DNA of 64,000 nt from positions 1,491,634 through 1,555,633 of the forward strand of contig CAXIPT010000008.1 in assembly GCA_964030475.1 (NCBI GenBank). Direction: 5' to 3'. Shown here piece after piece: positions 12,989 through 26,200 of this stretch. The first letter of the stretch is position 1. Each line of letters opens with the position of its first letter. Source of the DNA: Tethya wilhelma (Eukaryota > Porifera > Demospongiae > Tethyida > Tethyidae). The translations under genes were made by a program, and so were the position numbers. Below the pieces are notes generated by a model. That model worked only from the letters and a program-made list of their open reading frames with translations, did no database searches and was not told where the DNA came from.

Positions 12989-13293
12989 GTATTTCATACT
13001 AATTAACTATTCAACGGTTATTATTACGTACATGTTTACGAGTTATCGTGGTTGACCTTTGTCCTATAGCTAATAAAATAAATTACATTCATGATGGCAA
13101 ATTGCGGAAACAACTATCGGATATTAATTTTGGTGAACTTGCAATTGCTCACTTTTCTTTCTGATAGGACAAAGTTCATGCACAATAATAACACTTTCGT
13201 TTCATTATGTCATCAAATTTATGATAATAGATTCTGAATAGAAAATCAATATTATTGTGTAGACGTTGTATTGAGTAGAGAGACGAACAAAGG

Positions 13294-13300
13294 CTATAAA
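13294..13300 (+). promoter_or_regulatory. TATA box upstream of lipid-transfer-like paralog A
   Basis: CTATAAA lies 105 bp before the chosen ATG. The paralog has the same element (CTATAAAAA at 23166) 98 bp before its ATG. Conservation at the same distance in both copies supports both the promoter and the start codon. Confidence 0.6.
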
Positions 13301-13404
13301 AGTAAAGAGGAGCACCATGCTCCGCAGACTACAAGTTCAGACCTTCAGTCAGCCCAGCAAAGAATTCCGAAATCAGAATCAAACGGACCGTCACTGACAC
13401 TACG

Positions 13405-16400
13405 ATGCTAAGACAAGCTATCGCAACCCTCAAGGTTGCATTCTTTGTAGCTACACTATTTAGTGTTACTACTGGATTCTCGACTTCTACTTTTATCGAG
13501 AGAGAGGAATGCCAGGTTTGTTTCATTTGGTTCTTCATACTGCCGAGCTCAATATTATGCAAAGATGAGGGTGGGGCTGATCTAATTATAAGACATTGTA
13601 TATGACATCTCTTGTGTCATTCTTTACAGGACGAACAAATATGTCTCTATGACTACACCGTCGAACAACATTACTTTGCTAAAGAAAGACAACAAAACAG
13701 CTCTATAACAGCTGAAGTTGAAATTATGTGTGATTCAGGTATAAATTATACTACTGAGTACATACCTATGGTAGACGTCGTTGCAAGCATTTGTCCATGT
13801 CACCTTTTAATATGATCTCTTTTGATTGTGTATAATTAATATTATAGTTGGTGTCTATGATCAAGAAGATGCTACGATGTATTGTATGACTATAAAAAAG
13901 ATCAACATGCTAGGAACTATGTTTCAAGATGAAAATGTCACCAGCAACCCAGAACAACAGTAAGCCTAATGCTATTTAAGCCTATACAATTATTCCGATA
14001 GGCCTGAAGAGTTATAGTATACTTACATAATGTGCAAAATCCTGTTCATGTTGGACTATTTGCAATCATATAAATATTATAATAAGTGACATATTTAATA
14101 TTATCTGCTTTAAACACGTACCTGCAGTACTAGACTGATGCAGTACATTCTAAAGAAACTTTCTGGGCACTTTTGCTTTCTTCAAACATCCAATGGCAGT
14201 ATCCCTGCTGTGTTCTACACTCAAGAACAGAGTGATGAGACTGTAAATTTCAAAAAAGGAATTGCTTCTGCATTTCAGGCAAACTTCAAAGGAACAGATA
14301 CAGAAGAGGAGACTGACCCTCAATCCATACACATGTCCCACTACAGGTGAGAATGCCGGTGTTTCCCCCCCCCCCTAATCACTGTTAAAACAGGGGTGTA
14401 AACATGACATTTAAAAACTATACCCTAGGGTGTAAATCTTGCTGTTGCCGTGGTGACCTTTGATGTTTCACACCTTTTTTCCTCCCTAGGGTTTAATTTT
14501 ACTCCCTGGGGTATAGTTTTTGAATAAAAATGGCCTTTATTTACACCCCAGTGATTCTTTTCCTCCTCACCCTTACCAAATGCTTACCACATGCATTGCC
14601 ATTGCAACTATAGGAGAGTTCCAACAGACCAAGAGGGGGCAGTCAAGTTACATCGTTCAGTAAATAGTGATGATGTGATTGCCTACAACACTGGTGCACC
14701 TAAAAGAGACTTGAAATTGATTAAAGAAGAAGACATTGAATACCAGTCTGGAAAACTACATCACTCTTCTGGTAACACAACTGTCAGAGTCTCAAGAAAT
14801 GGTGACGATCAATCAGATTCTGATGATGAAATACAGCAAAGCTTCTCCAATTTGTACTCTGCTAGTGGCTTTTATTCACTTGATATAAAGCAGTGCTCAC
14901 CAGTTGTAAAGCGAGCCTATTCTCGGCATCGTAGGAGTGTTAGTGATGAAATGGAAAAAGGCAAAGTGGAAGAGGGTCTCACAGCAAAGTACAATCAGAG
15001 TAAGTTTCAAAGTTAAAGATTGTAACTCTTTTATTATAGACTCTCAATAATCAGTGTGAACTAAAATAATAGCTATAAAAAAATTAATGCATGTTTTCAA
15101 ACTTGTAACTCGCTATCCTTGTAGCAAAAGCAGAAATTGAAGAAATGGAAGTGCTTCGTGAGAAATTGCCATCTGTTATTGATGCTCTTTTTGAACTAGC
15201 AGAAAATCCCAATGATACCAAATTGGTCAGTTAATGTAAATGTTGAATTTAAAACCTATATCCATGCAATAATAGCAATGAATGATTTTAACATGTGTTA
15301 ATTTTCATGTGCCCAACTTGTTCCAATGCTTTTTACCAAACTGCCCATTCCTACACTACTTTTTTTTTGAAATTTTTACTACTTTTAATTATACAGTTGA
15401 TGCAATTGAGAATCTACTTATACTTGAAAGCAAGTATGATACATTGCCTGGATTTTCACCTGCTCTTTCTGATGTCCTTGAATACTTTTCAAGTGTAAGT
15501 AACACAATGTTAACACACCCATAAATAATAATAATGTATACATATAGTGCATTTCTCTTTTGTATAATAATAATAAATCACCATATATTTTTATTTAAAT
15601 AGATACAAGAGTCCACTAACCCCGAAGATCAACATATTCGTGGCATTGTGTATTCATTGCTTGCATCTGAGAGCAGCTTCCAGTCACAAATGGTATGTAA
15701 AATATGTATATGTGTGCACTATATATATATATAACCTTTGTTTGTCAGCCTGTATACTAGTTATTAATAATTTAAAATTTTATCTAAACTAAAACTTATA
15801 ATTTTTTTACTGATACATTTTTGTTTACACTGTATAAAAGGTTTTGCTCAATGCCTTGAATGAGCTCACTCTTCCTGATGAGGAGAAGACTCAATTGATT
15901 AATGAGATTGCAATGATTAAAAATCCTCACTTGGATCTTGTCTATTCACTTAAAGAGAATTTGAAGTCTCTTGTGGTCATCGGTGATATGGATAGTGCTG
16001 AACCTCTCCTCTTAGCATTTGGAGCCCTAGCATCAGATGCTTCAACACAAGTGCAGGAGTTCATTGTGACCTATTTACTTGAATTGGAGGCAAAAGTCAG
16101 TGCCAGTGAAGAAGATGACACTCTTATGATTCCGATAATTTTTGCGATGGGAAATACAGGATCAGAACTAGTAGTTAAAGGGGGGCTGACATGCAAAATT
16201 TTTTTTTCACCAAAATGTACTTTAAGTGGTGTAAGTTAGAGGAAAAATAGTCAAAAAAATCACAAAAAATTCTAAAGCAGTAAAAACTTGCATGATTTGA
16301 GGTGAGCTGAATCCACCTGGAAAGGCAAATTTCTGTATTTCCTGTTTGGGTGGAGCTACTACGTGACGTCACGGGGGGAACGTTTCTACGCGTTTAGTAG

Positions 16401-19400
16401 CTAACTAATGGCTGAACACAGCNNNNNNNNNNNNNNNNNNNNNNNNNNNNNNNNNNNNNNNNNNNNNNNNNNNNNNNNNNNNNNNNNNNNNNNNNGCATA
16501 CCAACAAAACTGATTTAATTTTGTCCGGCTGCTGGTTTGAAACCTTCCTTTCTGGGGTAACTTAAACTCCAGTATCACATTAGAGCTGGGATGCTGCTTC
16601 CTCAGATGCTATACTTGTCTCTTGTGCGGGTTCTAGTTCACGATCCAGTAATCCAGTTAGTTTCTAGTAGTAGACATGCATGGTCACAGTAATACCAGCT
16701 TGAAAATTGAATGCTATCTAATTCTGTCCTGTATACATGCATTGCAAGATCTACTAGGCTTACCCTGTCTCTCTCTCTTCGTAAGCAGCTCTGAGTCTGC
16801 CACTAGTTATTTGGCTTTGAACCATCATGGATATTGGTGGCCTGCTTGATGATAACTGAAGTCAGTACCAACAGGCTGAGCCTTCTCAAAACTTGGTCTT
16901 GCACTAGATATACTTGGTGGACCTCTGGAATATAGTTGGAATGGCATCAGACTTATGTCTTCTTCTCTTCTGCATGCCCCTCAGATCTGATCAGAGAAGT
17001 CAGGCAACCTCAAAATGGTCTCAGGCTGGACCTGACCAATTTGCTCTTGTTCTCTGTATTTTTTTTGCCCATTTGCAACGTATAACAGGATCTTTGGGAA
17101 CTTAAAAAGACTAACATCTTCACAATATGTGTTAGAACATCCTGCAGCAACTCAGCGCTTCACTATGGGCGCTAGAAAACAGCAACCAGGCTATGCTTTG
17201 TGCTGAACTCGTTCCCCCCGTGACGTCACACGTAAACCCCGCCCATCAAGGAAATACATTGCAATCTCATTTTGCAGTGATTTTTTAGCTCAATTCTTGG
17301 GGTTATTGTCCACGGTAGACTTGCAATAAAAAAAAACAAGCCTGATATTCCAAATGTACACCACCTGAGCTACAGTTTGATACCAAAAAATAAATTTTTC
17401 AGTTTTTCATGTCAGCCCCCCTTTAACTCACTTTTGTTCTACGTGGATAGTACAAACAAGGACATTCAAGCCATTGCATTAAAGGCTCTTAAAAAGTTTA
17501 CTTCCAGTAAACAAGTTCTAGACAAGCTTGAGCTACTTTTAGCTGAACAAAACGATGAAGATATTGTTCCAAACATTACTGAGCTTCTGATAATGGGTCT
17601 CGATTACTCAAGTAGATTTAACCGTGAAGCCAACATAAATCTGTTGAGATACCATCCAATTCTTACAACTTTAGTAATGGCTTCTCAACAAATCAATAAC
17701 ACCAAAGTTGATGCTTTAATAATGGCCTTTCTGAAAGATATAAGTGGTGAACAAGCAAACTCCCTTCTAAATTCTTTTCATTCTCTATCAAAACGAGGCA
17801 GTGATTGGGATGCAAGTGATTCAGTATATAATGTTGTGGCTTCGCTACAACAGAGACAGTCTGATGTCAACAGGCATCCTATACATCGAGCATACATCTG
17901 GGGTACACAATTTGGAATTGATGAAGCAAATATTGAGATTGCTGCCGGAGTATTTGGTGGCTTAAGTAATGATTATGAAAATATAAAAATATATGGAAAA
18001 GCAGGTGCTCGGGGAAATTTACTTGGATATAGTCAAACGCTTGCTGAAGTTACGGTGGAGCTCACCAAGACTCGAAACAACATTAATGGTCGAGTCTATG
18101 CCAATCTAGTTGGAAACACTCTAGTTGATTATAGGCGAAACTATCAACTGNGTTTTTCATGTCAGCCCCCCTTTAACTCACTTTTGTTCTACGTGGATAG
18201 TACAAACAAGGACATTCAAGCCATTGCATTAAAGGCTCTTAAAAAGTTTACTTCCAGTAAACAAGTTCTAGACAAGCTTGAGCTACTTTTAGCTGAACAA
18301 AACGATGAAGATATTGTTCCAAACATTACTGAGCTTCTGATAATGGGTCTCGATTACTCAAGTAGATTTAACCGTGAAGCCAACATAAATCTGTTGAGAT
18401 ACCATCCAATTCTTACAACTTTAGTAATGGCTTCTCAACAAATCAATAACACCAAAGTTGATGCTTTAATAATGGCCTTTCTGAAAGATATAAGTGGTGA
18501 ACAAGCAAACTCCCTTCTAAATTCTTTTCATTCTCTATCAAAACGAGGCAGTGATTGGGATGCAAGTGATTCAGTATATAATGTTGTGGCTTCGCTACAA
18601 CAGAGACAGTCTGATGTCAACAGGCATCCTATACATCGAGCATACATCTGGGGTACACAATTTGGAATTGATGAAGCAAATATTGAGATTGCTGCCGGAG
18701 TATTTGGTGGCTTAAGTAATGATTATGAAAATATAAAAATATATGGAAAAGCAGGTGCTCGGGGAAATTTACTTGGATATAGTCAAACGCTTGCTGAAGT
18801 TACGGTGGAGCTCACCAAGACTCGAAACAACATTAATGGTCGAGTCTATGCCAATCTAGTTGGAAACACTCTAGTTGATTATAGGCGAAACTATCAACTG
18901 TATATCCGACAGTGCTACTCCTATGAACGACAGCTGGCACAACATCGCTACCGCCTCTTTAGATTTTCGTATCCTGTATTTGTGTATGTCACGACAATTT
19001 CCTTCTATGTTGAAATGCATGCCACACTAAGTGTTGGTTTTGATGCTGAAGTTTGCGGAGAGGCATCACTTTCTTCTCAAGGTGCTACAGCCACGACTGG
19101 GTTCACTCCCCGAGTTGGAGCAACAGTAGGAGGAGGAGTAGAAGTAGATTTACTGGTAAGTAATTGTTATAATTGGTGTAACAATAATTATGACTTTGAT
19201 ATATACACTCCTGTTAGTTATAGTACAAATGTCTATGATAATATTTTTCTGTAGTCAATAGCAAGAGGAGGTATTCATGCTAGTGCAAGTTATAACTACC
19301 AACTGGAACCTCGAGCTGAAGCTGAAGCATGTAATAGAGGCTTATCGCTTAATCCTCAATATGAGGCATGTGCTAAAATCTACGACTCTTGGCCAGGGAA

Positions 19401-19665
19401 CTACTTAGATGTTGAGACATGGTGGCAAACCCGATCAGTAGAGATCTGTGGTGGCTGGGTATGTGTGCTCTTAACATGCTGAGCATGATTGGACATAATA
19501 ATAATTGCTTTATCAATGATGTCATAGATACCATATCCTTGTATTGTTTGGGGGAGAAGAAATCGTTGGGATGATTTCAGCTGGCGTTGGTCTCTTGGAA
19601 GTTCTAGTAGACGAACTCTCTACCAGTCCTGCAGTGGAACATATAATTTGGAGTGTTCTGTTTAG
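13405..19665 (+). CDS. Secreted lipid-transfer-protein-like paralog A, interrupted by a transposon
   Basis: Exons: 13405-13515, 13630-13738, 13848-13959, 14128-14346, 14614-14999, 15125-15229, 15397-15494, 15603-15692, 15841 to about 19155, 19255-19458, 19528-19665. The product has a signal peptide (hydrophobic residues about 8-24), then CLYDYTVEQ and a furin-type site in SRHRRS. A long alpha-helical repeat region follows (LLLAFGALA, VIPIIFAMGNTGSELVV, IQAIALKALKKF), reminiscent of the vitellogenin/MTP N-terminal superhelix. A second basic cleavage site (SKRG) precedes a beta-rich, Cys- and Trp-rich tail. The long ninth exon is broken at 16178 by a TTAA-flanked insertion that brings an early stop, and 749 bp of it are repeated around the N at 18151. 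Without the insertion the frame matches paralog B. Whether A is functional in the animal depends on whether the insertion is fixed. The family call is tentative. Confidence 0.6.
15318..15384. mobile_element. Solo arm of a foldback MITE in an intron of paralog A
   Basis: The stretch from TTGTTCCAATGC through CCCATTCCTACAC to TTTTTACTAC matches the right arm of the foldback elements at 36267-36664 and 59082-59454. Only one arm is present. It supplies DNA just upstream of the acceptor at 15396. Confidence 0.6.
16179..17422. mobile_element. Non-autonomous Kolobok-type element with TTAA target duplication
   Basis: The left end is AGGGGGGCTGACATG and the right end is its exact inverted complement. 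Both are flanked by TTAA (16175-16178 and 17423-17426). The arms are about 200 bp and degenerate, but the inner motif GTGACGTCACGGGGGGAACG (16365 on the left, about 17209-17228 inverted on the right) is kept. A 73-N gap (16423-16495) lies inside. I see no transposase. The tip closely resembles that of the THAP-encoding element starting at 61524. Paralog B has the corresponding uninterrupted site (near 25868). Confidence 0.85.
17402..18150 (+). repeat. 749-bp exact repeat, copy 1 (copy 2 at 18152-18900)
   Basis: This block and 18152-18900 have the same length and sequence and are separated only by the N at 18151. The second copy begins inside the right arm of the transposon. It is a classic unmerged contig overlap, so the coding sequence should be read once, not twice. 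Confidence 0.93.
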
Positions 19666-19980
19666 CAATACGCTAAATGTATCAGTCAATACTAACTCAC
19701 ATTATTAATACTCTATAGCTTAATTTACACCTACTGTTAATAGACTGTATAGTTAGTCATGATTTTTGGTAACAATAATAATAGACTGTATTATTATTAC
19801 TGTGCTTAATTTGCTACTACTGGAAAAACTAATAAAAATTAAGTGATAATATGGTTTAAGTTCTGAAAAAATTAATAGATTTACATAAAACTAGCTTCAG
19901 CGACTATTAGGTAAATAAAAGTGGAAAAGGTCGATAACTAATAATTATGGCTAAATAATTTAATTTTTGTTTTACTTGAC
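19666..19980. other. 3' flank of paralog A
   Basis: AT-rich 3' sequence with a candidate AATAAA near 19832. A short stretch (CTAGCTTCAGCGACTATTAGG, split around 19890) resembles the last codons of YARS1 but in inverted orientation relative to the relic that follows. It is too short to interpret further. Confidence 0.4.
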
Positions 19981-20450
19981 TTTTAACATGTAACAGTACC
20001 TAGACTGCATGGTCACCAAAGGTGATTCAGAACGTTAACTCTTGTATATAGGTGACTGTACAGTCACTAGCTGATGGTGGTCAGATCAGGCTCAAAATTA
20101 AATACATTGATACAACTTTTATTCTTATCACTACTAAGGCTTGAGCATTGAGATGCTAGCATCAGTTCTGCAGTACTGATCTCATTATTATATACTTATG
20201 TCCCACTTTATCCTGCTCGTACCCCTCATCAAACACTCGGTCCCCTGGCTTGCAATCAGCAGGCAGGTGGCTCCAGTACTTCCAGCACCTTATCTTCACT
20301 GGAGAGTAAATACATACAGGACAGCTTTAGTTCCAAATCATTGTGAAGACCAGTAAGTATTTCAAAGTGATACAGTAACACACAACTTACAGTGAAGCAG
20401 CAAGTAACATGGCTTATGACTTTATCCCTGAAGTGATCAAAAGACTAGTC
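19981..20450 (-). pseudogene. Relic of the YARS1 3' end
   Basis: Two blocks (about 19981-20092 and 20112-20450) align collinearly with 28035-28640, the last exons of YARS1. Shared landmarks include ACAGTCAC...GATGGTGGTCAG, CACTCGGTCCCCTGGCTTGC and CTTATCTTCACTGGAGAG. Indels break the frame. The fragment sits downstream of paralog A in the same convergent position that intact YARS1 holds relative to paralog B. The tandem duplication therefore included the tail of YARS1. Confidence 0.8.
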
Positions 20451-23160
20451 ATATAATCATTGAATGTGTGTATAATGTGTAATTGTGGTGGTGAAACTTA
20501 GGGCAAACTTTGGTAGTCATGAAGGCCTATAGGAAGCTCTGAGTTTCTTAACTCAGTGAAGTCAAGAAAAGATTTGACATATTGCTACTGACACATGAAT
20601 TAAGATAGCCATATCTTGCCTTTACATGTTCGCTCATTCGACAAGGTCAATGACATGTGACCAGACACAAATAATTAGCTATACCAAAAAATGTTGCTAT
20701 GGTGACCAAATTTTCAGATCATAAGGTGAGGTATCTGAATTTAGGTAGAAATGATGCCATCTCTGATCAAGTGGGTAAAGAAATTAGCAAAAAATTAATG
20801 TTGCTAAAATTGGTGAGCATATCATAATAGCAAAAGGCATTTTGTGCCCCACCCACATGCATTTGAATGCTTTTGGTAATGTGATTAAGATACACCATAA
20901 TTACTTATCTTAGATTTTATGTAATATTAAACAGCGAGCTAGCATATGCAAGTTGCTTTACTGTGCAATTATATTGATTTGCAAATACTGAGCATACAAA
21001 CATCATGACAAGAATTATAATGTGATTTTAAAGTTGGGACTAATGAAAAGATCAATTACCACACAATCTGAAAGTAAACATGTTATTGTGGTAACTAATG
21101 TATATAGAAGCTGCTACAGAACCATGCAAGACCTTTCAATATATTTGGGTACTTAATTGTCTGGTGTCTATGTTGATGATAGGTTTCTGGGTAGAGCCTC
21201 CAAAACCAATATGGTGTGATCTATATGACTCATGAAAGTTAACTTAATTTTTATTTTTCATGACAAGAGTAAACCGGCACATCATGCAATTAAGTTGCTG
21301 ACTATTAATTTTTCATAACACTCTTAATTTCACCACCACATAGGTAAAGGTTATGGTGAGATCATCATTAGATCAACTTTCTATGGTAATTTGATTTAGA
21401 TACACATACCATAATTACTTATCTTAAAATTAGATTTTACATATAGTTACATATAATTACAGTGACCTTGCACTTGCACTTCAATCTGAAAATAAACATG
21501 TTGTTGGGGCAATGTGTGTAGCAGCTGCTACAGAACCATGCAGGGCATTTGAAGTTTCAACATAATAATCAGTTGTCATGCTGTGTCTATGTTAATGATA
21601 GGTTTCTAAAAGGCTGCAATTTAAAACCCCAATACAGATAACATGGTGTGATCTACAACTCAATTTTCAAAACATTGAGGCCTTTGATGTAATTTTCATC
21701 AGTTAAGTACTAAATTGTCAGTGTCTATGTTGATGACAGGTTTCTAAAAGCATTGGTTAGTGGTAGAACGATGGAGACTACTATGCTGGAGTGGCAGCAT
21801 GGATTATTATCATTTCTATATGTTCGTCAATACCACAGTTGGTAGTTTCATGTAGTAAACTACACTAATTATACATATAAGGCCACATTAGCCGCTTGAA
21901 GCTTGAAACCAAAGTAGTAATAGGGACAAGGTCATCATGGGTCTATGTATATATCTGTTTCTCAGTGTGGAAAGTCTTAAGTTTGTAACCAAAATGCTTA
22001 TTAATAAGCTTTCTGCCACAGTATTAGTGCTTCAATTACATAGTTTTCATTCTGTATTGCTCTTAACTTTAGACGTTTCATGATAAACTTTCATCATAAC
22101 AATAGAAGGTTCGATCAGTATAAAATTTAATCTACATGAATTAAGGAACAGCATGATCTGAAGACTCAGTAAATTAAACTATAGGGACAACATGCACTAA
22201 AGCTCAACTATACATAAGTCCATCACACAAACCATTTCCTATAGTAGCAGTGTTATTAATTATAAAGACAAACTAACTAAGTAACTAATAATAATAATTA
22301 TAAGATAAACTGTACATAATTATTTTATTACAGCCGGTTTGCATGACAAAAGGCTTTAAAGTGTGGTCACTATAATAAACACAGCCGATACATGTACCAC
22401 AGGATTGGTTGTATACACTAGCCTATAGGCATATCTCCATGGCTACAGTGGCTAGTGGTAATAGCTAGCTAGTGTACATGGGATACATGTAAACCTAATT
22501 AGGCAGTACCTTTGTATAGCTATGATACGAAGTCAATTGTCTGCATGCTCACAGTTACATATATGGCACCTTTAAAAGAGTAAAGCTAGGTATGCAAGGT
22601 GTGCCATCAGCAATTAATTTTTATCAAACACAATTACATTATCCCGATATGGGCTGATTGTGTACAAGGTTTTACAATTTTGATAAAGGTTAACATGTTT
22701 AATATTGTACTGGAGTACTTGAGTCAAACAAAAGAAGCAAAATCAGTTTTTAATTTGATTTCAGTGCTTCATTTCATGAAATTAAAAAGATTTGTGTGTA
22801 CGTTGGCTATGGCATGATAGGCAACAGTATTTACTGTTTATCATAATCATCACCACATTTCGAAGCAAAGTTGACAAAAAAATCATGTACTCTATGCAGG
22901 TTCAGCTATATATGTATAGTCATGATGAGATTATTAATCATTAAAACATGTTTGAATTAGAAGTTGTAAGATGAAGCTCTAGAGTTCTAACAGTCTTTAT
23001 TGAAAGTAGGACATGGTCATGCACTCAACCGCAGTCTTTCAATGACGTCCGGTCCATACTGTACCTAGGCCTATTCATTTTGGTAATGATCATGCGACAA
23101 AATTATTAAAATTTAGTGTTAGACTATGGTTAGACGTTGTCTATTTAATGCAATAGCAAG
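20451..23160. other. Intergenic, with an imperfect tandem duplication
   Basis: I see no gene. About 20876-21245 and 21391-21690 are diverged copies of each other. They share ACCATAATTACTTATCTTA, AAACATGTT.TTG, GCTGCTACAGAACCATGCA and GTCTATGTT.ATGATAGG. A partial third copy lies at 21700-21745. The rest is AT-rich. Confidence 0.55.
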
Positions 23161-23165
23161 CAAGA

Positions 23166-23174
23166 CTATAAAAA
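23166..23174 (+). promoter_or_regulatory. TATA box of paralog B
   Basis: CTATAAAAA lies 98 bp upstream of the ATG at 23264. Because transcription should begin about 30 bp further on, the upstream in-frame ATG at 23126 is unlikely to be used. Confidence 0.6.
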
Positions 23175-23263
23175 CACCATGTTCAGACCTTCAAACAGCA
23201 CGGTGCAGTAAGGTCTTAGGAATTCCGAACTTACAACACGGTCACCGTGACGTGCGCACAACT

Positions 23264-26200
23264 ATGCTAAGAAAAGCTACCACAACCTTCAAGGTTGTAT
23301 TCCTTGTAGCTGCACTATTTAGTGCTGCTGCTGGGTTCTCGACTTCTACCTTTATCGAGAGAGGGGAATGCCAGGTTTGTCTCATTTCTATCCTTCTTCT
23401 TCATGCCGCCATGCATAGCGTCATGTAATTGGGGGGGTGGGGCTGATCTCATACATGCGCATATGCAGAAAGAGCAGTTGTGTCTTTACGACTACACTGT
23501 TGAACAGCAACACTTCGCTAAAGAAGAACAGCAATACACCACCATTACAGCTGAAATTGGAATTATGTGTGACTCAGGTAACTTGATTTTTTAATGGAGA
23601 AATGGAAAAAAAATCAAGTTTATTAATTTTTAATAGTCAATTAAGTTGTGATTGATCAAATAGTTGGTGTCTACAATCAAGAGGATGCTACTATGTATTG
23701 TATGACTATAAACAAGATTGATATGCAAGGAAATATGCTTGAAGAAGAAAATGTTAACCCTGAACAACAGTAAGCCTTAACTGTTTGATATAAATAATTA
23801 GGAAATAATTAATAATTAAACACCTTGCACGTACAGTAATAGATTGATACAGTTTGTTCTTCAATCACTCTCTGGGCACTTCTGCTTTGTTCAAACATCT
23901 AATGGCAGTATCCCTGCTGTGTTCTACACTCAAGAACAGAGCGATGAGACAATAAATTTCAAAAAAGGAATTGCTTCTGCATTTCAGGCAAACTTCAAAG
24001 GAACAGATACAGAAGAGGAGACTGATCCTCAGTCTATACACATGTCCCACTACAGGTATCACTAAGAATTTGTGTACACATGGTTCTATTTTGGGTTAAA
24101 ACTAGGGTTATGAAGCTGGTGAAAAATGAGGTATGCCTGTTTGTAGATACCCATATAAAAATATTGCAATTCTCATCGCAAATACAGGAGAGTTCCAACA
24201 GAACAAGAGGATACAGTGAAGTTACATCGTTCGGTAAACAGTGATGATGTGATTGCTTACAACACTGGTGCTCCTAAAAGAGACTTGAAACTGATCAGAG
24301 AAGAAGACATTGAATACCAGTCTGGAAAACTACGTCACTCTTCTGGTTACACTAGTGTCAAGTTGTCAGAAAGTGATGAAGGAAATAGTCATCAGAGAAG
24401 CTTCTCCGGACTTTACTCTGCTAGTGGTTCTTACTCACTTGAACTCAAGCATTGTTCACCAGTTGTTAGACAAGCCTATTCTCGACATCGTAGGAGTGTC
24501 AGTGATGAGATGGATGGCAGTAAGATGGAAGAAAATCTAAGAGCAAAGTATAATCAAAGTAAGTTTTCAGTGATAACTTTCCATGCTTACAATATATATA
24601 AAATAATAATTATATTAAATTTTATTTCTCAGCAAAATCTGAAATAGAGGTAATGGAGTTGCTTCGTGAGAAAATACCTTCTGTTATTGATGCCCTCTTT
24701 GAGTTAGAGTTAGTGGAGAATTGGAATGACACGGCTGCAGTGAATACTGGTGAGTATAATCTAGCTAGAAACAATGACATGCATAATATGATTATAATCA
24801 TAATTATGGCATACAGCTATTTAGTGTCTACATCTCATGACATACTCAAACCAACATCAAAGTTTATCTATCATGCCAATAATTACGATTTTGCTTGTAT
24901 AATATTATAGTTGATAAAGTTGAAAACCTTCTAAGACTGGAGAACAAGCATGGTCCACTGCATGGATTTTCACCTGCTCTTTCGGATCTTCTTCAATACT
25001 TTGCAAATGTGAGAAAAACTAAATTATAGCTTTATATTTGTCCACCGATTGCAACTGTTATTATTTATGCTATTTTTTCTGTGATTATAATGACAAGAAT
25101 ATTCAATGGATTACAAGCTTATGATGAAGTTTTACAAAGCATTCATTCATACACTAGAAGGCAGTACTAACATGAATTTGCTCTGCCATTGTTATTTGTA
25201 TACAATTACCACTTTCAAATTGCAGATACAAGACTCCACAGATCCTAACGACCAACGAATGCGAGGCATTGTGTACTCTTTGCTTGCAGCTGAGAGCAGT
25301 TACCAATCTCAAATGGTACAGTACTTTAACTAATTGTATTTAGTCTCAGGTGATAGAAATTATACGACATTGAATTGTACCACTATACGGGCTTTGTTAT
25401 TGAGCTGCCATCATATTATACCATGACATTGTGTGTATACTTGTAGTAGTGCACTCACTGACCGCAAGTTATTATTCAAAATTCAATTTATTGCACATGC
25501 GCATGCATTTCACTTCATTATACTACTCAATCTAGGTGTTACTTGATACCTTAAACACTTTAACTCTTTCCAATGAGGAAACTACACAGTTGATCAATGA
25601 GATTGCAATGATTGAAAATCCTCACTTGAATTTTATCCAGTCCCTCAAAGAGAATCTCATCAGCTCTCTCACTGGTGACAGAGATATCGGTGAATCACTC
25701 CTTTTGGCATTTGGAGCATTAGCAGCTGATTCTTCTCCTGAGGTGGAAAACATTATTGTTACTTTTTTGCTTGATTTGGAGGCAAAAGTTAGAGCTAGTG
25801 AAGAAGCCGATACTCGTGTGATTCCAGTAATTTTTGCAATGGGAAATACTGGATCAAAACTAGTAGTCAATTCCCTTTTATTCTATCTGGATGGTACAAA
25901 CAAGGACATTCAAATCATTACATTACAGGCCTTAAGAAAATTCATTTCCAACCAACAAGTTCTAGACAAGCTTGAGGTACTGGTGGTGGGAAATATTGAT
26001 GAAGATATTTTAGCAAGTATAATTGAACTTCTGATATTGGGACATGATTACATGGACTCTACACAATTTGAACAGAATAATCAAAATGACAGCCTGTTGA
26101 GCCAACACTCAATCCTTACTACTCTAGCATCTGCTAGCCTAGGAACAAATAACACAAAGTCTGTTGAAATGGTGGAGAGGCTTTTGAACAATGTAGGCGG

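Noticed and set aside
15125..15397. Apparent splice-phase error between two exons of paralog A
   Set aside because: It vanishes if the weaker donor at 15230 (CA/GTTAAT) is used instead of the one at 15226. The frame then matches paralog B.
23126..23263. Upstream in-frame ATG giving paralog B a 46-residue longer N-terminus
   Set aside because: The TATA box at 23166 lies inside this extension. Paralog A starts at the equivalent of 23264, and a signal peptide follows that ATG directly.
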